Of a DNA stretch of 44,403 nt, positions 28,038-36,491 are shown piece after piece. Position 1 is the stretch's first letter, and every line of letters starts with the position of its first letter. Source of the stretch: a virus. The translations under genes were made by a program, and so were the position numbers. The DNA is taken from positions 1 through 44,403 of the IMG/VR virus record IMGVR_UViG_3300035112_000036; one strand, given 5' to 3'. The notes beneath the pieces are model-generated. The model had not been told where the DNA came from and did not search any database. It worked only from the letters and a program-made list of their open reading frames with translations.

Positions 28038-30352
28038 GCCTCACCGGCGAAGAAGTCCTCCGCCGCTACCGCCGGGCGAAGTCCGACGCCGAGCCCGAGC
28101 ACAAGCGGCTCGTGGAAGAGGCAGCCGAGCTGAACGCCGCCTACGGGCTCGACAGCATCCGGGGGAAGGACTTCGCGGACCTCTCGAAGGTCTGGGGGAG
28201 CAAGCCGCCAGAGGTGGGCATGCTGCTCTCGAATACGAACGTACTGTGGGGCCAGTTCATTCAGAGCCGCCGCGACCCGTCCTTCCCCGGCTTCGACCAG
28301 AGCGCCGAGGACGAGGTGGTGGGCGAGATGCTCACGGAGCTGTCCCAGGCGGCCCGCCGGTGGGCGCGCAGCGACGGCGTCGACGCCGAGGCTCTGCACG
28401 ACCTGATCCTTTCCGGTTACGCGTTCGGAGAGGACGGGCTGGACACCGACTGCCGGCCGCCGTTCCGCCCGTTCGACCGCTACATCCCCATCTCGGATAT
28501 CTGGTGGGACACCAGCGGGAACGAGGCCAACCTGCGCGACGCCGAGGAGTTCATCCGCCGGCACCGCTACTCCATTTCCGAGGCCGCCGCTCGCTACCCC
28601 GACCACGCGGACATCATCCGGGCGCTGGACAGCTCAGGCGGCTCGGGGGGGCTCAGCTCGGCGCCGGGCGACGGCGCACGGTCCCTGGGCGGGAAGAACG
28701 TCACCGTGCAGGTGAGCTCGGCGGACGGCAAAACCACCAGCGGGACGAGCTCGCGGCGGCTGCGGCAGGTTGCCGTGGACGACTTCCAGTTCCTCGAATG
28801 GGAGAACCTCATCGCCTGGACAGACGAGCAGGAGGGCGAGGTAGAGGTCCGACAGGAACAGTATGACGCCCAGATGGAACAGCGGGAGACGGAAGCCGCC
28901 GCGCAGGGCCAGCTCTTCCAGCGGCCGGCGGTGCGGACCTACGCGCAAGGGACCTGGTACCGGGCGATGATCCTGGCCGAGTCGGGCTCCGGCGAGCCGT
29001 TGGTGCTCACGCCGGCCGCGCCGATCCCCGGGAATCAGCCGCTCATCAAGTGCATGACGGGATACCCCGAGCGGTACCTGGACGGCGAGACGATGCGCAC
29101 CCGGTATTTTGCCTTCGGGCGGGTCCTGCTGGGCATCCAGCGGCTCACCAGCGTGGCGATCCGGGTGGAGATCGAGCAGGAGGCCCGCCGCAACCGCTCG
29201 GGGGGGTCGATCGACGAGGACGCCTTCGACAGCCCGCAGGCGAAAAAGGCGTGGATCGACGCGCAGGCGGTCCCGGGCGCCTGGGGGACCAACCCGCCGG
29301 GGGCCTACGACAAGATCCACCCGAACCAGCTACCGCCGAGCCCGCACGTCGGGAACATGCAGGGGCTCTTCACCTTCTTCGCGAAGGATCTGCCGGCCTA
29401 CGCGCTCGGCGTCTCGGATCTCAACCGGGGCACTTTCGACGGAGACCGCTCGGCCAAGTTCCTCGCCACCCAGGCCGACAACGCGATCACCATGCAGACG
29501 CGGCTCTCGACGGCGTTCACCGACTGGACCCACAAGGGCGCGGTGACGCAGCTCCGGCTCATGCTCGGGCCGGAGGGGCTCGACGCGGTGGACATCGATC
29601 GCCTGCTGGGCCGCCAGAAGCTCCGCGAGGGGCTCACCGGCCAACGCGACGAGCAGGGCCAGCTTCAGCCGATCCCGGAGACCGACGAGCAGGGCCAGCC
29701 CGTGCTCGACGCCAGCGGCCAGCGGGTGAACGTCACGATGGGGTCCTACCTGAAGAAGAACGTTCCCGAGGTACTCGACAATGACGTCTCCTTCGCCCTC
29801 CGGCCGAGCGCCGCGAGCGAGCGGATGGCGACGGCGATGCTCACCACCCAGCACGGCTTCTTCGACGACATCCTCAAGGTGCTCCCGCCGGGCGCCGGCA
29901 AGATCCTGATCCCCGCCATGCTCAAGGCGAGCTGGGCGCCGGGCACCATCTACGCCGAGGCCGCCGAGGAGCTGGAGAGCTACCTGAAGCAGCAGGAGGA
30001 GCAAGAGCAGCAGCAGCAGCAGGCGGCCACCGAGCAGGGATGGCTCGGCTTCCTCCAGCAGACCGCCCAGAGCGACCCCGCGAAGGCCCAGGAGCTCCTC
30101 CAGCAGGCGATGCAGGCGATGGGTGGCGGCGGGGGCGCGCAGTCGGGCCAGGGTCAGCAGCAGGGCGTCCAGGGGGCAAAGCCGCCCACCGAGTCGATCA
30201 ATTTCAAGGACGTCGGGCCGGAGGCGAAGCTTCAGATGCTCGCCCAGGCCGGAATTCAAGTCTCACCCGGGGACGTGGCCTCGCCGCTGATGCCGCCCCC
30301 GGTCGCGCCCGGCCTTTCGCCGGGGCTGCCACCTGGAGGACCGATCCAATGA
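28034..30352 (+). CDS. Portal protein
   Basis: 772 aa. The ATG at 28034 is chosen over the longer frame because it overlaps the upstream stop (ATGA). Seen: an N-terminal helical part (MSLTGEEVLRRYRRAKSDAE), ISDIWWDTSGNEANLRDAEE, a region with IPGNQPLIKCMTGYPERYLD and FGRVLLGIQRLTSVAIRVEI, and a C-terminal Gln-rich coiled coil (EQEQQQQQAATEQ) with a Gly/Gln-rich, Pro-rich end. Known: podovirus portals are 500-780 aa; the central wing/stem and C-terminal helical barrel fit. Role: dodecameric gateway for the terminase and nucleation with the scaffold encoded next. Confidence 0.85.
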   Translation: MSLTGEEVLRRYRRAKSDAEPEHKRLVEEAAELNAAYGLDSIRGKDFADLSKVWGSKPPEVGMLLSNTNVLWGQFIQSRRDPSFPGFDQSAEDEVVGEMLTELSQAARRWARSDGVDAEALHDLILSGYAFGEDGLDTDCRPPFRPFDRYIPISDIWWDTSGNEANLRDAEEFIRRHRYSISEAAARYPDHADIIRALDSSGGSGGLSSAPGDGARSLGGKNVTVQVSSADGKTTSGTSSRRLRQVAVDDFQFLEWENLIAWTDEQEGEVEVRQEQYDAQMEQRETEAAAQGQLFQRPAVRTYAQGTWYRAMILAESGSGEPLVLTPAAPIPGNQPLIKCMTGYPERYLDGETMRTRYFAFGRVLLGIQRLTSVAIRVEIEQEARRNRSGGSIDEDAFDSPQAKKAWIDAQAVPGAWGTNPPGAYDKIHPNQLPPSPHVGNMQGLFTFFAKDLPAYALGVSDLNRGTFDGDRSAKFLATQADNAITMQTRLSTAFTDWTHKGAVTQLRLMLGPEGLDAVDIDRLLGRQKLREGLTGQRDEQGQLQPIPETDEQGQPVLDASGQRVNVTMGSYLKKNVPEVLDNDVSFALRPSAASERMATAMLTTQHGFFDDILKVLPPGAGKILIPAMLKASWAPGTIYAEAAEELESYLKQQEEQEQQQQQAATEQGWLGFLQQTAQSDPAKAQELLQQAMQAMGGGGGAQSGQGQQQGVQGAKPPTESINFKDVGPEAKLQMLAQAGIQVSPGDVASPLMPPPVAPGLSPGLPPGGPIQ

Positions 30353-30546
30353 GCGTACCCGCTGCTGATACCGCATGGGCCGCCGCGAAAAAGGATTCGC
30401 CCCGGCGCGAGCCGTTCTCCGACGACGAGCTGAAAGAGCTTCGCGTCTTCTATTCGCCCCGGCACCGCGCCGTCTCGTCAAATGAAGCCGTGGTGATCTG
30501 GACGCTCCTCGACATGATCGAGGGACAGAAAGGCTGGACCGTATGA
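30349..30546 (+). CDS. Hypothetical 65-aa protein between portal and scaffold
   Basis: ATG at 30349 overlaps the portal stop (ATGA). Seen: FSDDELKELRVFYSPRHRAV and AVVIWTLLDMIEGQKGWTV. Coupled on both sides. Function unknown. Confidence 0.65.
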   Translation: MSVPAADTAWAAAKKDSPRREPFSDDELKELRVFYSPRHRAVSSNEAVVIWTLLDMIEGQKGWTV

Positions 30547-31670
30547 GCGAGCCATTCACCACCGCCGACAGTTTCGACAGCACCCCGTCCGTCCCCGCGC
30601 CGGGCCCGGACACCATCCGCACGCTCGACGCGCCGGTGCCGGCCACGCAGGAGCCCGAGGGCGAGCCGGAAGCCGCACCACAGGGCCCCTCGTGGAACGA
30701 CCGCAACGCGGCCTACCAGAAGCAGAGCGCCGCCCAACGGCGGATCAGCGGCCGGTACCACCGCGAGCTCCAGGATCTCCGCACCCGTCTCGAGGAGAGC
30801 ACCACCAAGAACAACGACCTCTTGCGGGCGGCGATCGAGGCCCTCCAGCGCCAGGGCGGCGGTCAGCAGCAAGAGGAGGCGATCCCGGACCCGCTCTCGC
30901 CGGAGTTCGGGGCGTGGCTCCGCGCCCAGATCGCGAAGGGCCACCAGGAGCAGCTCAAGCCGGTGATCGAGGGCTTCCAGCAGCAGCAGCAGCTCCTCCA
31001 GCAGCAGGAGGAGAGCCGCCAGCGCGAGGAGCTGGCCGCGGCGCAGTCGCGCGAGGAGGCCGAGTGGCTCCAGGGCGCGGCCTTCGAGTACGAGAGCCAG
31101 GCGCCGGATATCAGCTACGGCCACGAGGACAGGTTCCACACCGTGCGCGACGGCATCGTTACACCAGCCTTCCAGTCGATGGGGCATTCCCCAGAGGACG
31201 CCGCCCACCTCGCGAACAGCCTCTACAACCTGATCGCGAAGGGGGAGGCGCGGCAGGGGCGTAACCCGGTGGCGGCGATCGACGCCTTCAATTCCTCGCT
31301 GGTGATGCGGGTGACGCAGCAGCTTGCGGACGCCGGCATTCTCGAATCGCCGTGGGTCCCGGTCTCCGCCGATGGCGCCGCCAGCTACCCCCAGCAGCAG
31401 CCCGCGTACCAGCCGCAGCCGGCGGTCAACCCCCAGCAGGCCGAGATCCAGCGGCAGGAGGCCGTCCGGCGCCGCACTGCTCCCGCCGGCAGCGCCGCTC
31501 CCCGGATGGCCGCTCGGGGGTCCCAGCCGAAGAGCGAGGCCGCGCAGCTCTTCGCCGCGGGCGTCCACCTCCAGCCCGGCGGGTGGGCCAGAATCCAGCA
31601 GGCGGCCCTCCGCGAGGCCGGCGGCAACGGCCAGCAGGCCGCCATCCTCATGCAGCAATTTGCGGGGTAG
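30543..31670 (+). CDS. Capsid scaffolding-like protein
   Basis: 375 aa, ATG at 30543. Seen: a disordered acidic/Pro-rich N-terminus, helical RRISGRYHRELQDLRTRLEE, a Gln-rich coiled coil (GFQQQQQLLQQQEESRQREE), a compact middle region with GHEDRFHTVRDGIVTPAFQS and a Gln/Pro/Arg-rich tail. Known: scaffolds are Gln/Glu-rich, helical and lie between portal and capsid genes. No protease motif was seen. It is followed by a hairpin and the capsid promoter, so capsid can be made in excess. Confidence 0.75.
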   Translation: MSEPFTTADSFDSTPSVPAPGPDTIRTLDAPVPATQEPEGEPEAAPQGPSWNDRNAAYQKQSAAQRRISGRYHRELQDLRTRLEESTTKNNDLLRAAIEALQRQGGGQQQEEAIPDPLSPEFGAWLRAQIAKGHQEQLKPVIEGFQQQQQLLQQQEESRQREELAAAQSREEAEWLQGAAFEYESQAPDISYGHEDRFHTVRDGIVTPAFQSMGHSPEDAAHLANSLYNLIAKGEARQGRNPVAAIDAFNSSLVMRVTQQLADAGILESPWVPVSADGAASYPQQQPAYQPQPAVNPQQAEIQRQEAVRRRTAPAGSAAPRMAARGSQPKSEAAQLFAAGVHLQPGGWARIQQAALREAGGNGQQAAILMQQFAG

Positions 31671-31706
31671 TGGTATTATGGCCCCTGCGCTGATTTTCCT
31701 CGCTCC

Positions 31707-31737
31707 GGCCGCCGCTCTCTTGGGGAGGGCGGCGGCC
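31707..31737 (+). terminator. Hairpin terminator between scaffold and capsid
   Basis: GGCCGCCGC (31707-31715) and GCGGCGGCC (31729-31737) form a perfect 9-bp stem with a 13-nt loop. There is no T-run afterwards, so it may be only partial. The capsid promoter starts 13 bp downstream. Confidence 0.6.
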
Positions 31738-31749
31738 ACCTCTCGCCAG

Positions 31750-31779
31750 TTGACACGCCGCGCCAATTAGGCATACCCT
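31750..31779 (+). promoter_or_regulatory. Capsid promoter P2, TTGACA-18-TACCCT
   Basis: -35 TTGACA (31750-31755), 18 nt, -10 TACCCT (31774-31779). The spacer holds CGCCAATTAGGC (31761-31772), near-palindromic and like P1 at 23892. Unlike the leaderless genes, the capsid mRNA would have an untranslated leader of about 140 nt. Confidence 0.8.
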
Positions 31780-31926
31780 CTCCTCAGCCTTTTACCGAAC
31801 CGCCCGAGGCGGCCCCCTCCCCAGCGGGCCGCAGAAGTCCTCCTACCGGGCGATCTTCGAGGTACCAGGACGGCATACCTGGAATCGGGGATCGACGGCG
31901 CATCCGCGCCACCGTAGGAGGCCACC
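31780..31926 (+). other. Long 5' leader of the capsid mRNA
   Basis: About 147 nt with no frame of its own. Seen: GC-rich segments that can pair (for example GGCGGCCCCC with GCGGGCCGC), AGGTACCAGG and GGCATACCTGG, which form a short stem around 31860-31883, and a ribosome site GTAGGAGG before the TTG start. It may raise capsid expression or RNA stability. Confidence 0.45.
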
Positions 31927-33117
31927 TTGCCTCAGCAGGTCCAAAACGGGTCGTATCTGGCCCAAAAGGGATGGGGCCCCTCCGTCACTCTGTACACGGA
32001 GACCATGTGCGTGGCGACGCACCTGTACGGGACCGACGAGAACAGCCCCATCGTCATCGAGGATCGGCAGGACGCCAAGGACATCGGGCGGGCCTCCCAG
32101 ATCCAGTTCTGGTACGGGGACCGCTTCCGCGGCTCCGCGCTCGCCCCCAAGGCTCTGGGCGCAACCGCTTTCGGCAATGAGAGCGGCCCCCGGCCGATCT
32201 ACAGCCAGACCATGAACATGCAGGCCATGGAGCTGGCGAGCTGTTCCCTTCTCAATACGGAGATCGGGCAGACCTACACGAACGTCCCCCTGGAGCGGAA
32301 GGAGCTGCACGACTGCGGCGCGGAGAGCGCCGAGCTGATTTGTCGCTCCCTGTATTACCACTTGGCCGGCATTACCGCGTACAACGCGGGCGGCACGGCC
32401 GGCTGGACTCTCTCTCCCTGTGGGAACGACGTCACGGAGATGGACACGGCCCACCGCTTCTGGACGAACAGCAAGACGTCCGACGCGGCGGTGGCGGCCG
32501 ACGCCAACTCCATCCTGACAGTCGAGTACCTGGAGCTGGTGATCACGAGGCTCCAGAGCCGCGCGAACGGGGTCAACAGCCCCTTCGTCCCGGCGAAGAC
32601 CACCTGGGGCGAGTGGTTCCTCTTCGTCTGCGATGCGGAGGGGAACGAGCAGCTTACCCGCCACTCCTCGACGAACCGCTACACCTCCCTGACTCTCTCC
32701 GAGCTCAACGGCGGCGCGGCCATCGACAAGGTCGCCAGCTTCATGAAGGCGAACCAGGGCTTCCAGTCCACCCGCCAGATCTTGGTGATCGTGGACGACT
32801 ACACGCCTTTTGGGCAGTCCGGAACCACGCCGGGCGCCACCACTTCCGGCACGCAGATCGGCAACGTCCGCAGGGGGATGCTGATCGGCGCGAAGGGGAT
32901 GCACCTGAAGTGGGGAGAGGGCTTCGACGCCGGCACCGGCGGCGCCACCGGGTCGCATATCAAAGCGACCAAGCACGATGTCTACACGGCCACCGGGTGG
33001 AAGTTCTACACCCACTGGGGCGGCGTAGCGACCATCCCGACTTCCGATCCGAGCCCCCAGCGTATGGGGACCGCGACCGTCTCCTACTACGTTACCGCCA
33101 GCACGCCTATCGTGTAA
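31927..33117 (+). CDS. Major capsid protein (DUF4043/N4 gp56-like)
   Basis: 396 aa with a TTG start, GGAGG at 6 nt. Seen: VTLYTETMCVATHL, DIGRASQIQFWYGDRFRGSA, LGATAFGNESGPRPIYSQTM, NMQAMELASCSLLNTEIGQT and LICRSLYYHLAGITAYN. C-terminal half: VPAKTTWGEWFLFVCDAE, TGWKFYTHWGGVATIPTSDP. Known: this order of conserved strands is found in DUF4043-type HK97-fold capsid proteins of podoviruses. Position after scaffold and the dedicated strong promoter agree. The TTG start is odd for such a highly made protein. Confidence 0.85.
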   Translation: MPQQVQNGSYLAQKGWGPSVTLYTETMCVATHLYGTDENSPIVIEDRQDAKDIGRASQIQFWYGDRFRGSALAPKALGATAFGNESGPRPIYSQTMNMQAMELASCSLLNTEIGQTYTNVPLERKELHDCGAESAELICRSLYYHLAGITAYNAGGTAGWTLSPCGNDVTEMDTAHRFWTNSKTSDAAVAADANSILTVEYLELVITRLQSRANGVNSPFVPAKTTWGEWFLFVCDAEGNEQLTRHSSTNRYTSLTLSELNGGAAIDKVASFMKANQGFQSTRQILVIVDDYTPFGQSGTTPGATTSGTQIGNVRRGMLIGAKGMHLKWGEGFDAGTGGATGSHIKATKHDVYTATGWKFYTHWGGVATIPTSDPSPQRMGTATVSYYVTASTPIV

Positions 33118-33129
33118 GGAGACGACGCC

Positions 33130-33597
33130 ATGGCCACCACCTACACGAGCCCCTTCTACACCTCCTCTGGCGTTGTTCTCATCCCTCCGGCCTCCACAAT
33201 GATCGGCGGCCTGAAGGGCGACTCCTGCGTCTCGACGATTGCCACCACCGTCACCAACGGCCTCAACGAGCGGTACCTCATGCCGCTCCCGGCTACCGGC
33301 CTGGCAAAGCTCCTCGGCTTCCACCTGAAGAGCGACGACCTCGACGCCGGCACGCCGGCGCTGGACGCGGACATCGTCTGGCGCTACACGGTGGGCACCA
33401 CGATCACCGATGTGGTGCTCTACGATTCCTCCGTCCTCGGTCTCTTCTCGGCCGCCCTCGCGGACACCTGGATCGACCTCGCCAGGCGGCCTCTCGAGAT
33501 CGCGGACTCTGGCGTCGGCCACCTCATCTTCAAGGTGAACGTCGCCGCGGCCACGCCGGTCTCGGGCGTCCTGCGCATCCGCCCGCACTGGATCTAG
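33130..33597 (+). CDS. Head decoration/structural protein candidate
   Basis: 155 aa, ATG at 33130 with AAGGAGA upstream. Seen: beta-rich sequence (PATGLAKLLGFHLKSDDLDA, DIVWRYTVGTTITDVVLYDS) ending RIRPHWI. Its place right after the capsid gene and beta-rich nature suggest a virion surface protein. No family is recognised. Confidence 0.65.
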   Translation: MATTYTSPFYTSSGVVLIPPASTMIGGLKGDSCVSTIATTVTNGLNERYLMPLPATGLAKLLGFHLKSDDLDAGTPALDADIVWRYTVGTTITDVVLYDSSVLGLFSAALADTWIDLARRPLEIADSGVGHLIFKVNVAAATPVSGVLRIRPHWI

Positions 33598-33601
33598 ACG
33601 G

Positions 33602-34324
33602 ATGGGGACCTTCGCGTCGGTTCTGGCGGAGCTCGTTGCCGGGGTGGTGAACAGCCACCCCAGCACGCCTACCCTCATGGCCGCCGCGATGGTCCGGGAG
33701 CTCGCCAACCTCCAGCCCGAGACGATCCCCTTCATGGAGATTACCGGCACCTTCAACACCGTTGCCGGTAAGGCGGCGTACACCGCGACCGAGTGCGGGG
33801 CGCCGTCTCTCCTGCGGTTCGACCGGCTCTGGTACGACCTGGGAAACTACGCCCGGCCGCTGGTGGTCTCCGATATAAACAGCATCCGCCAGCTTCAGGA
33901 GATGCCCAGCATCGCCTACCCGCTGCGGGTCTGCTGGCAGCAGGAGAAACTCCAGTTCGGCCCGGCGCCAGTTGGCGTCTACCCGGTGAAGTGGGACGGC
34001 ATTCTGGATGCCACGAAGGACACCGCGACGGGGGCCCTCCTCACCACCAGCAGCACCACCCAGACGAACGCCTGGCTGACGGAAGGGGTGGTGCCGTACC
34101 GGCACCTCGTCTGGGCCGACTTCTTCCTCACCAGCCCCGACCAGCGCCCGGACCTCGCGGCAAGCCATAGCCAGCTCGCGGCCACCGCGCTCAACCGGCT
34201 CCGCACGTCCTACACGAAGCGCCAGGAGCTCAACGCTACGCCGCGCACCCCCAACGCCTTCGACCAGCAGATCGGCGACGCCGGCCTGCGGATCACCACC
34301 CTCTTCCCTGGGGCGCCCGTCTAA
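33602..34324 (+). CDS. Head-to-tail adaptor candidate
   Basis: 240 aa, ATG at 33602. Seen: a helical start (SHPSTPTLMAAAMVRELANL), ITGTFNTVAGKAAYTATECG, LRFDRLWYDLGNYARPLVVS, RVCWQQEKLQFGPAP and a helical end (QLAATALNRLRTSYTKRQEL). Known: podoviral adaptors such as P22 gp4 or N4-type neck proteins are about 170-240 aa, with 'FDRLW........ L......' beta strands. Called from sequence character and position. Confidence 0.6.
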   Translation: MGTFASVLAELVAGVVNSHPSTPTLMAAAMVRELANLQPETIPFMEITGTFNTVAGKAAYTATECGAPSLLRFDRLWYDLGNYARPLVVSDINSIRQLQEMPSIAYPLRVCWQQEKLQFGPAPVGVYPVKWDGILDATKDTATGALLTTSSTTQTNAWLTEGVVPYRHLVWADFFLTSPDQRPDLAASHSQLAATALNRLRTSYTKRQELNATPRTPNAFDQQIGDAGLRITTLFPGAPV

Positions 34325-34335
34325 GGAGACCACCG

Positions 34336-34674
34336 ATGCCCGTAGCCGTGTCCATGCCAGGCGCCCCCGTCGAGTTGATGCGGCGCGAGCTGCGGTTCCC
34401 CACCCAGGTATACGACATCCACCTGATCGGCGCGGCTGTGACCGTCACCGTGCCCGTCGGCGCGGCGTGGGCGCTCATCCTCCCCACCGCGACGGTCTAC
34501 GCCTGTGCCACCGGCACGGCGGTGGCGCCGTCAAGCACGGTGGTGGACGGCACCGGGAGCTTCCCGGTCTTCGCGCAGTACGGCGAGTTCTTCAACGTCA
34601 AGAGCCTCGCGACGTTCTCCCTATTCGGCACCGCCGAAGTGGCGGTCTGCTGGTACGCGGATCCAGGGGTGTGA
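34336..34674 (+). CDS. Hypothetical beta-rich structural protein
   Basis: 112 aa, ATG at 34336 after AAGGAGA. Seen: YDIHLIGAAVTVTVPVGAAW, VVDGTGSFPVFAQYGEFFNV and KSLATFSLFGTAEVAVCWYA. All-beta; likely decoration or fibre-attached. The same organisation as known phage 'YADPG'-ending small proteins; function unknown. Confidence 0.6.
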   Translation: MPVAVSMPGAPVELMRRELRFPTQVYDIHLIGAAVTVTVPVGAAWALILPTATVYACATGTAVAPSSTVVDGTGSFPVFAQYGEFFNVKSLATFSLFGTAEVAVCWYADPGV

Positions 34675-34675
34675 C

Positions 34676-34828
34676 GTGGCCTTCTTGATGTCGTTGCTCA
34701 TGGGAAATTCGCTGCCGCGCGGCACCCTGGGGGGAGGGAGCCCCGGTCCTCCCCTGCCCGGTGCCTGGCAGACCGAGGACGGCGGCTACTGGCTCACCGA
34801 AGACGGCGGGCGCTGGCTCACGGAGTAA
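34676..34828 (+). CDS. 50-aa protein with tandem EDGGxWLTE repeat
   Basis: GTG at 34676, 2 bp after the upstream stop. Seen: MAFLMSLLMGNSLPRGTLGG, a Gly/Pro-rich stretch, then EDGGYWLTEDGGRWLTE (two 8-residue units). Known: repeats such as (T)EDG...LTE occur in small phage virion proteins. Function unknown. Confidence 0.6.
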   Translation: MAFLMSLLMGNSLPRGTLGGGSPGPPLPGAWQTEDGGYWLTEDGGRWLTE

Positions 34829-34831
34829 GCC

Positions 34832-35725
34832 ATGGGGACCGACCTGAAACCAACCACAGCACCGCTGGCGACGGCCCTTGACGGGACGGAGCTGATCCCC
34901 TGCGCGCAGGGGGGGGCCAGCAAGGCGCTCACGCCGGCCCAGGTCAAGACCTACTCGGGAGCCACCGCGGGGCCCGGTAGCGCAACGGACAAGGCGCTCG
35001 TCCGGTTCAGCGGCACGACAGGGAAGCTTGTGCAGAACGGCACGCTCCTGGAGTCCGATGCCGGGGTGTTGCAGTTTGGCGGAACCTCGTCGGCTCAGCC
35101 GGCCCTCAAAAACGACAGCGGGGCGATCGGCGTCCGGACGGCCGACGACAGCGCCTATGCACCGGTCGTTGCCAGCCTCTTCGCCTGCGTCGGCTCGGGC
35201 TACAAGAGCAAGCTGGACGACTCGGCCGGCGGGATCGTCATCGCCTCGAACGGCAGCCTGATCGGCGCAAACGTCACCAGCCTTGGCGGCATTACCAGCG
35301 GTGATGTCGCCATGCTGCGCGACAGCGCGGGTGCCTGGCGCGACACCAACGGGAGCTCCGGGATCGGCGCCCGATACTGCTCCCGGCCTGTCGAGGCGAA
35401 CACCGCCGGCGTGGGCTCCCCGAACCTCCTTCTGACGACCGAGTCGCGGAAGCTGCTGACCAACGAGGGAGCCGCCGCCGAAAACTACCATACCCTCCCC
35501 AGCGCGGCGGCCGGGATGGAATTCCAGTTCTTCTGCCAGGACGCGGACGGCATCCGCATCGTCGCCAACACGGGAGACACCATCCGCATCGAGGCGAGCG
35601 TCAGCGCGGCCGCGGGGTTCATCCGCAGCACCGTCATCGGCTCGGGGATTACCCTCGTCGCCATCAACGCCACCGAGTGGGTCGCGGTGAACAAGCCGGC
35701 GGGCACCTGGACGGTCGACGTCTAG
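34832..35725 (+). CDS. Tail fibre / receptor-binding-like protein
   Basis: 297 aa, ATG at 34832. Seen: an N-terminal attachment-like part (LDGTELIPCAQGGASKALTP AQVK shortened here as LDGTELIPCAQGG), then repeating beta-strand/Gly motifs, and a C-terminal DADGIRIVANTGDTIRIEAS, FIRSTVIGSGITLVAINATE, WVAVNKPAGTWTVD. Known: this ending is common in trimeric phage fibre and collar proteins. A host-range role is inferred. Confidence 0.7.
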   Translation: MGTDLKPTTAPLATALDGTELIPCAQGGASKALTPAQVKTYSGATAGPGSATDKALVRFSGTTGKLVQNGTLLESDAGVLQFGGTSSAQPALKNDSGAIGVRTADDSAYAPVVASLFACVGSGYKSKLDDSAGGIVIASNGSLIGANVTSLGGITSGDVAMLRDSAGAWRDTNGSSGIGARYCSRPVEANTAGVGSPNLLLTTESRKLLTNEGAAAENYHTLPSAAAGMEFQFFCQDADGIRIVANTGDTIRIEASVSAAAGFIRSTVIGSGITLVAINATEWVAVNKPAGTWTVDV

Positions 35726-35748
35726 GAATGCCTTCAGGAGTCAAAGTC

Positions 35749-35991
35749 ATGGCGAACAAGGTCATCACCTACACCCAGGTCCCCATCATCCAGGAGAACG
35801 TCCGGGAGATCCACCTCGTGGCGCTGAACCCGGGCGCGACGATCTTCCAGCTCACTGCGATCTATGAGATCAAGGACTCGTTGGGCGCCTCGCACGGCAT
35901 CGGCACTTTCTCGCAGCAGGTGGCGACCGCCCCCGACCCGACGCTGATCACCGCGATCCTGGCGGCGGCCAACGCGGCGCAGGGGACGTAA
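35749..35991 (+). CDS. Hypothetical 80-aa beta-rich protein
   Basis: ATG at 35749 with AGGAG at 8 nt (an ATG at 35728 is the alternative). Seen: NKVITYTQVPIIQENVREIH, LVALNPGATIFQLTAIYEIK and a helical end (LITAILAAANAAQGT). Likely a virion accessory. Function unknown. Confidence 0.65.
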   Translation: MANKVITYTQVPIIQENVREIHLVALNPGATIFQLTAIYEIKDSLGASHGIGTFSQQVATAPDPTLITAILAAANAAQGT

Positions 35992-35997
35992 TGGCCG

Positions 35998-36420
35998 ATG
36001 AACGGTGTCAGCCTGAAGGCCTATTTCGAGCGCCTCCTGAAGGAACGGGATGCCCGCTACCGGGAGCGCTTCGAGTCGCAGGACCGGGCGACGTCGGCCG
36101 CCCTGGTAGCCACGAAGGAAGCCCTCTCCGTCGCGCTCGCGGCAACGGAAAAGAGCGGAGCTGCTGCGCTCGAAGCGAACCGGGTGCTCGCCCTCAAGGC
36201 CGAGGAATTCGCGGACCAGAAGCTACAGGCGCACAACAATATCAAGCCGTGGGTCCAAAGCCTGATCGACGGGCTGGCCGCGCGCGTGGAGGCGAACGAG
36301 CGGCGCATCGCGCGCTTCGAGAACCGCGAGGAGGGAATGACCCTCACCACGAAGCTCCTGGTTGGCGGGCTCGGGCTTTTCGCCACGCTCATCGGGATCT
36401 ACTTCGCTTTCCACAGATGA
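35998..36420 (+). CDS. Coiled-coil protein with C-terminal membrane anchor
   Basis: 140 aa, ATG at 35998. Seen: LKAYFERLLKERDARYRERF, a long coiled coil rich in Ala and Glu (LKAEEFADQKLQAHNNIKPW, VEANERRIARFENREEGM), and a C-terminal membrane helix (TTKLLVGGLGLFATLIGIYF). Known: coiled coil plus one C-terminal helix is frequent in phage lysis-accessory or antiholin proteins. It ends the capsid operon just before a strong terminator. Confidence 0.75.
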   Translation: MNGVSLKAYFERLLKERDARYRERFESQDRATSAALVATKEALSVALAATEKSGAAALEANRVLALKAEEFADQKLQAHNNIKPWVQSLIDGLAARVEANERRIARFENREEGMTLTTKLLVGGLGLFATLIGIYFAFHR

Positions 36421-36449
36421 CCTCACCGGCCCCAATCTCCCCGGTGGTA

Positions 36450-36490
36450 CGGGCGCCCGGTCGATCGCTCGCCGGGCGCCCGCCTTTTTC
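36450..36490 (+). terminator. Strong intrinsic terminator of the capsid operon
   Basis: An 11-bp perfect stem (CGGGCGCCCGG 36450-36460; CCGGGCGCCCG 36472-36482), 11-nt loop, then CCTTTTTC. It ends just before the stop of the antisense gene and could also protect it from read-through. Confidence 0.88.
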
Positions 36491-36491
36491 G

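Noticed and set aside
31677-31769. 30-codon frame after the scaffold gene
   Set aside because: It lies entirely over the terminator hairpin and the capsid promoter, with no ribosome site.
32340-33650. 436-codon frame overlapping the capsid gene
   Set aside because: Out-of-frame shadow of the capsid and following genes; no domain and Arg/His-rich.
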